Origin: Pseudomonadota bacterium
GTDB taxonomy: Bacteria > Pseudomonadota > Alphaproteobacteria > Rhizobiales > Hyphomicrobiaceae
Length of the DNA stretch: 13,201 nucleotides
Assembly: GCA_003242645.1 (NCBI GenBank)
Contig: QGVC01000067.1
Location: forward strand, 1-13,201
Direction of reading: 5' to 3'
A program made the translations under genes and the position numbers. Under the pieces are notes generated by a model. The model was given only the letters and a program-made list of their open reading frames with translations, did not search any database and was not told the DNA's origin. The first letter of the stretch is position 1; the number at the start of each line of letters is the position of its first letter. Positions 1 through 6,770 of this stretch are shown here, in pieces.

Positions 1-260
1 CCACCAACCCCGAGGACGCGCCCCGCTCGCCCTCCGTAGATAAGAGCCCACCCCCCGGGTCCTTCGAAGAAGACCCGCACCGCACGGCTGACTCTTGCGG
101 TGATGGCCGAGAAGAACCCCGCCACGAGAAGGATGCCAAGCATTGAGCCGAACGTGACGGCCTCGCGCGAATGCGGCACGCGACCTTTCTCGACCGCGTC
201 CTGAATGCGCCTATCAGTCGCCTCTTCGGTTTTGCTTTCCTTGTCCTCCACTTCCGCCAT
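1..260 (-). CDS. flhB: Flagellar export gate protein FlhB, N-terminal part (runs off the left edge)
   Basis: FlhB is the substrate-specificity switch of the flagellar type III export apparatus in the inner membrane. Reading the minus strand from an ATG at 258-260 gives an open frame to the window edge, 86 codons, beginning MAEVEDKESKTEEATDRRIQ. The start MAExEDKxSKTEEAT, followed by an EKGxVPxSRE block (residues 24-33), is the hallmark N-terminus of FlhB. A hydrophobic first membrane segment follows at about residues 38-55. A good ribosome-binding site (GAGGAA) overlaps the TGA stop of fliG, so the two are probably translationally coupled; the gap is 11 bp. The autocleavage site (NPTH) and the remaining membrane helices lie outside the window. 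The N-terminal motif makes the family assignment secure even though only about a quarter of the protein is visible. Confidence 0.93.
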   Translation of the reverse strand, partial: MAEVEDKESKTEEATDRRIQDAVEKGRVPHSREAVTFGSMLGILLVAGFFSAITARVSRAVRVFFEGPGGWALIYGGRAGRVLGVG

Positions 261-271
261 TTCTGGCTTCC

Positions 272-1291
272 TCAACCGGCGATGGCAGTGCGCTCAGCGG
301 CCGGAGGCTCGATCTTGCGCTGTGCCATGAGCCTCAACACGACGTCGACGATTGCGCGGCGAGCATCTGCAATCTCGCGCGCCGTGGCATGGCTTTCGGC
401 CTGCAGCTCCATTTCGACGATGCGACGCGTGCGGGCGGGCAACCCGGTGAGCACGGCCTCCTGAAATGCAAAATCGGTCTCCTGCAGCGCAAGCACAAGG
501 CGTTCGGGTGGAATTTCGTTCAGCACCAGCGCCAGCGCCCTGGGTGGCAGGGAGGCGAGATCGTCGAAGGTGAACAGCAGGCTGCGCATCGCTTCCACGT
601 CGGCCGGGCGTGCTTTTGCCAGATGCTTCAGCGCGGCTTCGAATTGGACTTTGTCCAGCCGATTGAGAATATCGGCTATTCCCGTGTGACGGCCGGCGGT
701 GGGCGATTGCAACGTGATCAGATCTTCCCGGAGAGCCTCCTCCAACACCTCGAGCGCATCTGGAGCGACAGTCCGGATCCCCAGCATCCTGACCAAGAGC
801 GCGTTCCGTACTTCCAAAGGCAGCGAGCCGATAATTCGAGCGGCCTGTGTCGGATCGAGACGCGACAAGATAAGTGCCATCGTCTGCGGATGCTCCCGCA
901 GGAGATACGCTCTAAGAATTTCATCCTTCAGCCGCGCAACCCTGGCCCACACCGGCTCTTCCTTGCCAGCGCCTTCAGCGAGCAGCTCTTCAGCCTCCTC
1001 CTCGCTCATCACCTGGGCGAGCAGGTCTTTCACCTCGCTTGTGGAGCCGGCAAAGCCGATGCCGCTGGAGAACATCTCCGTGAACTCATCGACGAGCTCC
1101 GCCAGGTCCTGCGCGGATAACACTGGCAGCCGGTTTGCCGCCCGCGCGATGAGCCGGATCTCCTCGGCGTCTAGGCGCTTCAGGAGTTGCGCGGCTTTCG
1201 AGCGACTGAGCGCAAGCAGGAGAACCGTCGCCTTTTCGACGCCGGTCAGCGGTTTCCGCTCGGCTGCCGCATTCGCCTGAGTTTTTGACAT
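272..1291 (-). CDS. fliG: Flagellar motor switch protein FliG
   Basis: FliG forms the upper C-ring, binds the MS ring and FliM, and presents the torque-generating face to the MotA stator. The 339-aa length is normal for the family. Visible landmarks are an N-terminal domain beginning LTGVEKATVLLLAL (residues 15-28), the conserved EHPQT motif at 133-137 in the middle domain, an ILNRLD segment at 208-213, and an LLFTFDDL block (238-245) in place of the usual MFxF stretch. I chose the ATG at 1289-1291 (MSKTQAN) because it starts 13 bp after the fliN stop. The longer in-frame start at 1336 would add 15 atypical residues and overlap fliN by 32 bp. The C-terminal charged helix differs from E. coli: by eye-alignment Arg281 is kept (R287), Asp289 becomes Glu (E295), Asp288 is Met, and Lys264 and Arg297 are lost. 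It is the fourth gene of the motA operon. Confidence 0.95.
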   Translation of the reverse strand: MSKTQANAAAERKPLTGVEKATVLLLALSRSKAAQLLKRLDAEEIRLIARAANRLPVLSAQDLAELVDEFTEMFSSGIGFAGSTSEVKDLLAQVMSEEEAEELLAEGAGKEEPVWARVARLKDEILRAYLLREHPQTMALILSRLDPTQAARIIGSLPLEVRNALLVRMLGIRTVAPDALEVLEEALREDLITLQSPTAGRHTGIADILNRLDKVQFEAALKHLAKARPADVEAMRSLLFTFDDLASLPPRALALVLNEIPPERLVLALQETDFAFQEAVLTGLPARTRRIVEMELQAESHATAREIADARRAIVDVVLRLMAQRKIEPPAAERTAIAG

Positions 1292-1304
1292 CGGACCGGA
1301 TCTG

Positions 1305-1832
1305 TCAGGCGTCCCTGCCAGATCCGGAGCCAGCACCCACCTCGGTCAGGGAGATCCCGAAACGGGACGTGCCCTCGTCCATGACGACCACTTCTCCCCT
1401 CGCGATGACGCGGCCGTTCACGACCACATCGACCGGCTCACCCACTCGGCGATCCAACGGAATCACCGCACCTCGCCCAAGCTTGACGAGCCCAGAAACG
1501 GGCATCGTTGCCGAGCCGAGGACGACCTGGACGGAGACGGGGATACGCATGATGGCTTCGAGATGGCCGGCTGTGGGCGACCGCGATTGCCGGGCTTGCT
1601 GCGATGGCGGTGCCTCTGCCTTCGCCGACGGCCCGAAGGCGGCAGCAAGCTCCTCTGGCGTTGGTGTCAGCTCAGCAGCGAACTCTTGAATCAGCAGGTC
1701 TTGTTTCTCAGCAGCTGCGCCAGATGGCGTGGAGCTCTCAGTGGCGCGCGAAGGCTGATCTTGCCTGGGCTTCTGATGGTGTACCGTGTTCCCCGCAGCG
1801 GACGGGGCGCGATCATCCAGAAAGGATGTCAT
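1305..1832 (-). CDS. fliN: Flagellar motor switch protein FliN
   Basis: FliN makes the lower part of the cytoplasmic C-ring with FliM and docks the export ATPase complex. The protein is 175 aa. Residues 1-90 are hydrophilic, low in complexity and rich in Ala, Pro, Ser and Gln. Residues 93-165 form the SpoA/FliN domain: AIMRIPVSVQVVLGSA, then LGRGAVIPLDRRVGEPVDV, then VNGRVIARGEVVVMDEGTSRFGISLTE spread over 139-164. The long N-terminal extension resembles other alphaproteobacterial FliN proteins more than the short E. coli form. The start at 1830-1832 overlaps the end of fliM by 20 bp. It has an AGGAG ribosome-binding site 7 nt upstream, inside fliM, which supports this start and suggests translational coupling. 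The gene lies between fliM and fliG in the operon. Confidence 0.93.
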   Translation of the reverse strand: MTSFLDDRAPSAAGNTVHHQKPRQDQPSRATESSTPSGAAAEKQDLLIQEFAAELTPTPEELAAAFGPSAKAEAPPSQQARQSRSPTAGHLEAIMRIPVSVQVVLGSATMPVSGLVKLGRGAVIPLDRRVGEPVDVVVNGRVIARGEVVVMDEGTSRFGISLTEVGAGSGSGRDA

Positions 1833-2763
1833 TCATGAACTCCTGCTCGCGATCGACAAACCCTTGGACGCGCAACGTGTAAACCCCATTGGACTGACCC
1901 ACTTCGCCCCAGAGCAACGGCTCACCGTTGCAATCGATGCGAATGGGTGACCGCGCCGTCGCCTCCAGCGGCAAAATTTGGCCGACGCGAAACGAGGCAA
2001 CCTCCGCCAATGTCCGCGGGCGATCTTCCAGCACGGCATGCATTGTGAGCTGGGTGCGATTGATCTCGCCTCGGATTTTCTGAGACCATCCCGGGTCTGC
2101 AGTGCCGGTTCGACCGAGAGGCGGGCGTGCGAAAGCCGGTTTCAAAGCGGTCAAAACGGCATCGGGAATGGCCAATTGGAGCTCGCCGCTGCATTGCCCT
2201 GCTTCCAACCGATATCGCGCAATCGCAACTGGTGCGTGCGGGCCGCCGAGCCGATCTGGATTGACGCTACCCATGTCGCCATCCAACGCGAAAAGAGTGG
2301 CGGCGTAGGGCTCAAATCCGATTTTCAGCGCTGCGGCGAACCGGGCAACGAACGTCTGGGCGATACGAGTTTCGATGCGCGACAACGGGCGAGGCTCGAT
2401 GAATGGCTGCTGCGAGCCGTCGCCGCCCAGAGCGATATCGACGTAGGTGTAAATGAGATCGTAGTTCACGCAGACGAGCACGTGGGCATCCCACGCGAGG
2501 GCATGCAGCAGGCCGGTGAGCCACTCCTTGCGCTCCGCGCCGAAAAGCTCGGAGGCTTTTCCGCTTTCGAGCCCGAGATAGGTCACCCTCGGCTGCGCAG
2601 TGGATAGGCCTTTAAGATTTTCGGTGCATGCGGCGGCCACGCGTTCGAGCGCAGTCGGCAACATTGGCAAGCGCTGGCCATAGGCTGCCCCGCAGCGATA
2701 AATGGCAGCGAGAGCGTCGCGGTGAACCTCGGTCCGTGAATTGGCAGCACCCGCACCGATCAT
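1813..2763 (-). CDS. fliM: Flagellar motor switch protein FliM
   Basis: FliM links FliG to FliN in the C-ring and receives phospho-CheY. The product is 316 aa. The middle domain carries the family's GGxG signature as LGGDG (residues 112-116), followed by LSRIETRI (127-134). The C-terminal SpoA domain spans roughly 225-305 and includes an [10 protein letters not shown] stretch and [16 protein letters not shown]. The extreme N-terminus ([20 protein letters not shown]) shows no clear copy of the canonical CheY-binding segment (LSQxEIDxLL in enterics). Identity as FliM is sure from the domains and from its place between motA and fliN. The start codon overlaps the motA stop as ATGA, giving a 4-bp overlap and probable translational coupling. 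The 3' end overlaps fliN by 20 bp. Confidence 0.94.
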   Translation of the reverse strand: MIGAGAANSRTEVHRDALAAIYRCGAAYGQRLPMLPTALERVAAACTENLKGLSTAQPRVTYLGLESGKASELFGAERKEWLTGLLHALAWDAHVLVCVNYDLIYTYVDIALGGDGSQQPFIEPRPLSRIETRIAQTFVARFAAALKIGFEPYAATLFALDGDMGSVNPDRLGGPHAPVAIARYRLEAGQCSGELQLAIPDAVLTALKPAFARPPLGRTGTADPGWSQKIRGEINRTQLTMHAVLEDRPRTLAEVASFRVGQILPLEATARSPIRIDCNGEPLLWGEVGQSNGVYTLRVQGFVDREQEFMNDILSG

Positions 2764-3650
2764 GCCGCCTCCTTCCGAGCACTGTCATTTCCACCCGGCC
2801 CTGCCGAGAATGTCTGCTCCTCGACCTCGTCGATCGAGGGACGCTCGTAGGCCGAAATGGCTTTGCGACCGTGCTCGAGTGCGACCTGCGGCATGGCCCC
2901 ATTCATGAATGCCAGCAGCGTCTGCTTCACCACCACGTAAAGCTGCATTTTCTTTTCGCGGATGGTCCGCAGCTTGCTCGCGACCGGTGAGACGACAGCA
3001 TAGGAAAAGAAAATTCCCGCAAAGGTGCCCACGAGCGCCGCAGCAATCAGCGATCCGAGAATTTCGGGCTCCCGGTCGAGCGCACCCATCGCCTTGATGA
3101 CACCGAGAACCGCGGCGACGATACCCAGCGCCGGCAGGGCCTCCGCAATCGAAACGAGGGCATGGTACGACCTCAGTTTATCGTGGCGCATGGTTTCAAT
3201 TTCCTCGTCCATGAGCGCCTCGATTTCGTGAGTGCGCGCATTGCCCATCAAGATCAGACGGCAATAGTCGCAAATGAAGGTCGTCAGCTCAGGATTCACG
3301 AGTACCGTCGGGAACTTCTGAAAGAGCGGCGATTCCCTCGGATTTTCGATGTGGTGCTCAAGGTCGTTGCGCGACGGGCTGCGCAGCGTGCGCATGAGCT
3401 CGTGCAGCACGCCGAGGACATCCAGATATTCCCGCGGCTTCGGCGTACGCATCAGGAGAACCTCGACGAACCCGACTCCGACATCCTTGATCGTCTTCAC
3501 CGGGTTGGCGACGACGAACGTGCCCACCGCCGCGCCGCAGATGATGACGTACTCCCATGGCTGCCAAATGACATTGACATGGCCGCCCATGGCCACGAAG
3601 CCGCCAAGCAAGGCACCGAGCGTGATGATGAGCCCGATGATGATCGTCAT
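2760..3650 (-). CDS. motA: Flagellar motor stator protein MotA
   Basis: MotA is the inner-membrane stator subunit that surrounds MotB and converts ion flow into torque on FliG. The 296-aa length equals that of the E. coli protein almost exactly. Key residues sit at the same numbers: Arg90 and Glu98, the charged pair that contacts FliG; Pro173 in [12 protein letters not shown]; and Pro222 in VVSPVASKL. Hydrophobic segments are visible at about 2-21, 33-49, 169-189 and 199-221, matching the four-helix family topology. The cytoplasmic loop contains the family motif [12 protein letters not shown] (142-153). A strong ribosome-binding site (GGGAGG, 6 nt upstream) supports the start. It is the first gene of the operon, so its promoter should lie in 3651-3783. 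No motB is present; in related bacteria motB is elsewhere in the flagellar locus. Confidence 0.97.
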   Translation of the reverse strand: MTIIIGLIITLGALLGGFVAMGGHVNVIWQPWEYVIICGAAVGTFVVANPVKTIKDVGVGFVEVLLMRTPKPREYLDVLGVLHELMRTLRSPSRNDLEHHIENPRESPLFQKFPTVLVNPELTTFICDYCRLILMGNARTHEIEALMDEEIETMRHDKLRSYHALVSIAEALPALGIVAAVLGVIKAMGALDREPEILGSLIAAALVGTFAGIFFSYAVVSPVASKLRTIREKKMQLYVVVKQTLLAFMNGAMPQVALEHGRKAISAYERPSIDEVEEQTFSAGPGGNDSARKEAA

Positions 3651-3783
3651 GCGGAGCCTCCCGTCCGACTCTGATTTGTCTAGGTGCCGACCCTTGCGCG
3701 GGCCTTAAGCCGGTTAACAAATGCCAGGGGATGAACGTCAGCTCCGCTCAAGCCTTGGGATGCAAAGCTATACAAGGCATTTG
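3651..3783. promoter_or_regulatory. Divergent promoter region between motA and the DUF1217 gene
   Basis: This spacer separates two oppositely directed flagellar transcription units, so it must hold promoters for both. I could not identify a convincing -35/-10 pair on either strand. A near-palindromic element at 3704-3717 contains two TTAA blocks (3705-3708 and 3714-3717) separated by 5 bp. It resembles the alphaproteobacterial CtrA box, TTAA-N7-TTAA, but the spacing is 2 bp short. A GANTC site (GACTC, 3667-3671) lies 17 bp from the motA start. An in-frame ATG at 3721 would extend the DUF1217 protein into this region but has no visible ribosome-binding site. Confidence 0.5.
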
Positions 3784-4584
3784 ATGGGGCGGGCGCAACG
3801 CGTGCTTACGAGCATTGCGAGTTATCGTCTAATCACGAACGACCTCGGCCGCTCTCTCCAAATGACGGCCCGGAGGCCAGACGTTGCGCGCGAAACGTCC
3901 TACTACTTGGCCAACATTGGTAAGGTCAAAACTGTCGAGGAGTTCATCGGCGATCATCGCCTCTTCGCCTACGCGATGAGGGCTTTCGGCTTGGCCGACC
4001 TGATCTATGCAAAGGCGTTTATTAAGAAGGTGCTAACCGAAGGAATCGACAACCCGAACAGCATTGCGAACAAGCTCACCGATCCGCGCTTTCGGGAATT
4101 CGTCGCAACCTTCAACTTCGCCCGATATGGAGAGCTAGCCACGTCTCTCGAACGTGCTCAGCACGGCGTCGTGGACAAGTACGTGCGCCAAGTGCTGGAG
4201 GAGGGCGCGGGCCAGCAGAACGAAGGCGTGCGCCTTGCCCTTTATTTCCAACGGAAAGCGCCTGAGCTTTCGAACGCGTACCAAATTCTCGCCGACCGGG
4301 CGCTTTCCGAGGTCGTGCGGACGGCATTGGGGCTACCGCCCCTGACAGCAGCCATCGATGTCGACCGGCAGGCGCAAATGATCGAGCAGCGGATCAATTT
4401 CGACGATTTCAAGAACCCTGCCAAGCTTGAGAGTTTCATCACGCGCTTTCTCAGCCTATGGGAGCTGGCCAATCCCAGCACTTATTCGAACCCCGCAAAC
4501 CTTCTCATCGGGAGACCAATTGAGGCCGGATTTGCGCCAGAACTCCTCGCCAGTTTCCAGAATCTCAGATTTGCGAGGCTCTGA
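3784..4584 (+). CDS. DUF1217 family flagellar-locus protein
   Basis: This is a soluble protein of 266 aa with no signal peptide or membrane segment. I recognise the family by the N-terminal SYRLITNDLGRSL block and the ARETSYYLANIGKVKTVEEF block, then FAYAMRAFGL-D-IYAKAFIKKVLTEG. This is the DUF1217 pattern found between motA and flgF in rhizobial flagellar clusters. Some members carry more than one copy of the unit, and the second half here (ALSEVVRTALGLPP onward) resembles a related repeat. The molecular function is unknown; the location implies a part in flagellar assembly. The start is uncertain. The ATG at 3784 has AAGG 6 nt upstream; a GTG at 3802 gives an N-terminus (MLTSIASYRL) closer to relatives as I remember them; the ATG at 3721 has no ribosome-binding site. 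The stop abuts the flgF start. Confidence 0.88.
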   Translation: MGRAQRVLTSIASYRLITNDLGRSLQMTARRPDVARETSYYLANIGKVKTVEEFIGDHRLFAYAMRAFGLADLIYAKAFIKKVLTEGIDNPNSIANKLTDPRFREFVATFNFARYGELATSLERAQHGVVDKYVRQVLEEGAGQQNEGVRLALYFQRKAPELSNAYQILADRALSEVVRTALGLPPLTAAIDVDRQAQMIEQRINFDDFKNPAKLESFITRFLSLWELANPSTYSNPANLLIGRPIEAGFAPELLASFQNLRFARL

Positions 4585-5307
4585 ATGCAGTCGAGTCTCT
4601 ACGTCGCGCTCTCTGGGCAGCTTGCGCTTCACCGGCGACTCGAAACGATCGCCAGCAACGTCGCCAATGCCTCCAGTGCGGGCTTCCGCGCCCAGCAGGT
4701 GAAGTTCGAAAGTTTCATTTCGCAAGTCCCGCTGGAACCCGTCGCATTTGCATCGACGGGCAAATCGTATCTCTCCCGTACTCCAGGCGAGCTGATACGC
4801 ACCGATCATCCCCTGGACGTCGCGATCGAAGGCGATGGCTGGCTCGCGATCCAGACGCCCTCCGGAATCGTGTATACGCGCGATGGCCGCATGCGGATGA
4901 CCGAAGCGGGCGATCTGCAGACGATCACCGGCTATCCAGTGCTTGACGTCGGTGGTGCGCCAATCCTGCTCGACCCCGAGGGCGGTCCGCCGCAAATTGC
5001 GCGCGACGGCACGATTACGCAGGACAACCAGCAGATTGGCGCACTGGGTCTCTTCCGCATCGATCCTGAAGCCGAATTGATTCGAGCCGAAGGATCAGGC
5101 GTTATTCCAGACCGTCCGGCGGAACCTATTCTGGATTTCGTTCGCGACGGTGTGATCCAGGGCTACATCGAGCGAGCAAATGTGAATCCGGTATTGGAAA
5201 TGACCCACCTCATCATGGTGTCGCGCGCATTCGATGCTGTCACTAGCTCGTTGAACGAGACAGAATCCTCGTTGCGAGAAGCAGTGCGAACGCTCGGGTC
5301 CGGCTAG
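4585..5307 (+). CDS. flgF: Flagellar basal-body rod protein FlgF
   Basis: FlgF is a proximal-rod subunit exported through the flagellar type III system and assembled in the periplasm. The 240-aa protein has the rod-family N-terminus (MQSSLYVALSGQ, then IASNVANASSAGFR at 22-35). It also has the FlgE/F/G core DVAIEGDGWLAIQTPSGIVYTRDG spread over 78-101, and the conserved C-terminal helix NPVLEMTHLIMVSRAFDAV. The order and length fit FlgF better than FlgG (about 260 aa), and the position after the DUF1217 gene is the usual rhizobial place for flgF. No signal peptide is seen, as expected for a type III substrate. The ATG directly follows the upstream TGA, with a GAGG ribosome-binding site 6 nt upstream inside the preceding gene. 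In the rhizobia I know, fliI and flgBC follow; here nothing flagellar follows. Confidence 0.94.
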   Translation: MQSSLYVALSGQLALHRRLETIASNVANASSAGFRAQQVKFESFISQVPLEPVAFASTGKSYLSRTPGELIRTDHPLDVAIEGDGWLAIQTPSGIVYTRDGRMRMTEAGDLQTITGYPVLDVGGAPILLDPEGGPPQIARDGTITQDNQQIGALGLFRIDPEAELIRAEGSGVIPDRPAEPILDFVRDGVIQGYIERANVNPVLEMTHLIMVSRAFDAVTSSLNETESSLREAVRTLGSG

Positions 5308-5526
5308 AGCTGGCGTTTCTTACGCAAATGAAGTGTCGTTTCGTTTATGAGGGGCGTCGCGGCTCTTTTGATTTAGAGGAATTACAAGACCGGTCAGAAT
5401 TTCGACGAACTTCGGTAAATCTCGCCCCACACATGCCTTTCCTGAGCCCAATTTGCTAATCCGGCAATTGCGGGCGAGAACCGCAACCATTTCATGCGGC
5501 TTAGAGGAAAAGGGCCGCGGAAACCA
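5308..5526. other. Non-coding spacer between convergent flgF and rlpA
   Basis: About 220 bp, visibly richer in A and T than the genes around it. It contains a 43-codon ORF on the plus strand (5328-5459) with no ribosome-binding site, which I do not regard as a gene. I see no promoter or repeat in it apart from the hairpin at its right end. Confidence 0.5.
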
Positions 5527-5548
5527 GGAACTAATCGCTAGTTCTTTT
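5527..5548 (+). terminator. Possible intrinsic terminator of the DUF1217-flgF transcript
   Basis: The perfect inverted repeat GAACTA (5528-5533) and TAGTTC (5539-5544), with loop ATCGC, is followed directly by TTTT on the plus strand. A G-T and an A-T pair could extend the stem to 8 bp. It lies between two convergent genes, overlapping the last codon and stop of the minus-strand rlpA, which is a usual place for a terminator. The stem is AT-rich and therefore weak, and only the plus-strand reading has a T run. Confidence 0.4.
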
Positions 5549-6047
5549 GCGATTTTTCGGGCATCGACAGCACTTCGAGACGGACGGGCGTAACGCCGCG
5601 ACGGGTCATGCCGATCGCCTCTGCGGCCGCCTCTGAAAGATCGATGACCCGGCCGGCAACGAAGGGACCACGGTCGTTGATCCTCACCACAACGCTTTTG
5701 CCATTGGTGCGATCGGTCACCCGCACGAGCGAGTTGAAGGGTAATGTCGGATGCGCTGCCGTCATTGCGCGCTGGTCGAACGGCTCGCCCGATGCAGTCT
5801 TTTTTCCGTGCTTGTAATACGAAGCGATGCCTTCCAACGCATGCCTGCGCCCGCTTTTCTTCGCGGGGCTCTCACTCTCTGTCATAGGAATGACAGTGGT
5901 TTGCCATCCCGCTGTCACATCATTGGCAAAGCTCGGTCCACCGCATGTCAGAAGCGGGATCACGGCAGACGCAAACAACGACGCCACTCTTGTCGCAATC
6001 AGCCGTTCGAAGGTCATTTTGCAGGCCATTGAACGTGATTCGGGCAT
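5538..6047 (-). CDS. rlpA: RlpA-like septal ring lytic transglycosylase / double-psi beta-barrel protein (copy 1)
   Basis: RlpA proteins are exported and act on peptidoglycan, in Pseudomonas as lytic transglycosylases on denuded septal glycan. The 169-aa product has an N-terminal hydrophobic export signal (about residues 15-40, probable cleavage after PSFA, or a poor lipobox at LLTC with Cys35). The double-psi barrel spans about 72-160: GIASYY, TASGEPFD, AMTAAH, LPFNSLVRVTD, VVVRINDRGPF, GRVIDLSEAAAEAIGM. By comparison with Pseudomonas RlpA, the catalytic-type residues correspond to Glu88, His99 and Asp125, all present. There is no SPOR domain, so septal targeting by that route is not expected. 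The start is uncertain: ATGs at 6047, 6029 and 6017 are all possible, none has a clear ribosome-binding site, and the last gives the most compact signal peptide. It follows its paralogue after 72 bp of strongly structured spacer. Confidence 0.88.
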   Translation of the reverse strand: MPESRSMACKMTFERLIATRVASLFASAVIPLLTCGGPSFANDVTAGWQTTVIPMTESESPAKKSGRRHALEGIASYYKHGKKTASGEPFDQRAMTAAHPTLPFNSLVRVTDRTNGKSVVVRINDRGPFVAGRVIDLSEAAAEAIGMTRRGVTPVRLEVLSMPEKSQKN

Positions 6048-6068
6048 AGAGATGGCAGGACTGCATTT

Positions 6069-6119
6069 GCGATGGCGGCGGTTTTTCCCGCCACCATCGC
6101 CTTCCTGTTCGAAAACAGG
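6069..6119 (-). promoter_or_regulatory. Tandem stem-loops between the two rlpA genes
   Basis: In the transcript direction, the first hairpin begins just after the rlpA copy 2 stop: CCTGTT-TTCG-AACAGG (6119 to 6104), a perfect 6-bp stem with a TTCG tetraloop. Three bases later comes a 13-bp stem (6100-6088 paired with 6081-6069) with loop GAAAAA and one G-U pair. Neither is followed by a T run on the minus strand. They could stabilise or process a shared mRNA, attenuate read-through into copy 1, or act as a Rho-linked end. Confidence 0.6.
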
Positions 6120-6770
6120 CTATCGGCCAATAACTTCAACATGCACCGGTACGACGCCTGCCTTTTTCATGCCAATTTTGCTTGCAGCGGCATCGGACAG
6201 GTCGATGATGCGGCCTGGCACATAAGGTCCACGATCGTTGATCGTCACCTCGACCGAGCGGCCATTGCGCTTGTTCGTGACGCGCACCCGCGTGCCGAAT
6301 GGCAATGTCTTGTGCGCGGCCGTCATGGCCTTCGGGTTGAACCAGCCGCCGGATGCCACACGCTGTGGCTGCCAGTAATAAGAGGCAAGACCGGTCATCG
6401 TCATGCCAACGGGCACGGACTTTGCGATGCGCCGCCCACTGCGCGCTGCAGCACGCCGAGTCCGCTTCTTGGACACGTCAGCTTGGGCGACACTGGTAAT
6501 ACGGCGGGAGCGATAGGCGTAGATCTTTGACCGCCGCGATTTGTATGCAGTGCGGCGGCTATAGCTGGCCACATGCCGCTTTGCGTGCCTACGCTTCGTG
6601 ACTGACTTTGCCCGGCGCTTCGCCGGATAAGCTTTCTTGTCGGTTTGGAATTCGGAGCCGATCTCGGCCCTTACCGAACCGGTAGTCTCGCCCATGGGCG
6701 CCACGGCCTGAGCTTGCGACGCGAACAACAACACTCCCAAAGCCCAGACGAACGTGAGCATCCGATACAT
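6120..6770 (-). CDS. rlpA: RlpA-like double-psi beta-barrel protein with cationic linker (copy 2)
   Basis: This is a secreted peptidoglycan-acting RlpA relative of 216 aa. It has a clean signal peptide (MYRMLTFVWALGVLLFASQA, cleavage probably after residue 22). A very basic linker follows at about 45-117, crowded with Lys and Arg and containing Tyr/Arg/Ser runs. The double-psi barrel spans about 126-215: GLASYYWQPQRVASGGWFNP, AMTAAHKTLPFGTRVRVTN, VTINDRGPYVPGRIIDLSDA. His153 and Asp179 match the conserved His and Asp, but the Glu seen in copy 1 (GEPFD) is Gly142 here (GGWFN), so full transglycosylase activity is doubtful. The linker may bind anionic wall polymers; this is inference. The ribosome-binding site GGAGG, 4 nt before the ATG, supports the start. 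No SPOR domain is present. Genes of this type are common singletons in Hyphomicrobiales; tandem divergent copies are less usual. Confidence 0.9.
   Translation of the reverse strand: MYRMLTFVWALGVLLFASQAQAVAPMGETTGSVRAEIGSEFQTDKKAYPAKRRAKSVTKRRHAKRHVASYSRRTAYKSRRSKIYAYRSRRITSVAQADVSKKRTRRAAARSGRRIAKSVPVGMTMTGLASYYWQPQRVASGGWFNPKAMTAAHKTLPFGTRVRVTNKRNGRSVEVTINDRGPYVPGRIIDLSDAAASKIGMKKAGVVPVHVEVIGR

Noticed and set aside
389..1120. Long plus-strand ORF (243 codons) antisense to fliG
   Set aside because: It lies wholly over a certain fliG frame, has no family motifs and no ribosome-binding site. Long antisense frames are common in GC-rich coding DNA.
1978..2607. 209-codon plus-strand ORF antisense to fliM
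   Set aside because: Composition-driven shadow of fliM with no recognisable domain.
3721..3783. Longer N-terminus for the DUF1217 protein
   Set aside because: The ATG at 3721 has no ribosome-binding site and adds residues outside the family's conserved start.
5328..5459. 43-codon ORF downstream of flgF
   Set aside because: No ribosome-binding site, AT-rich codon use unlike its neighbours, no similarity recognised.
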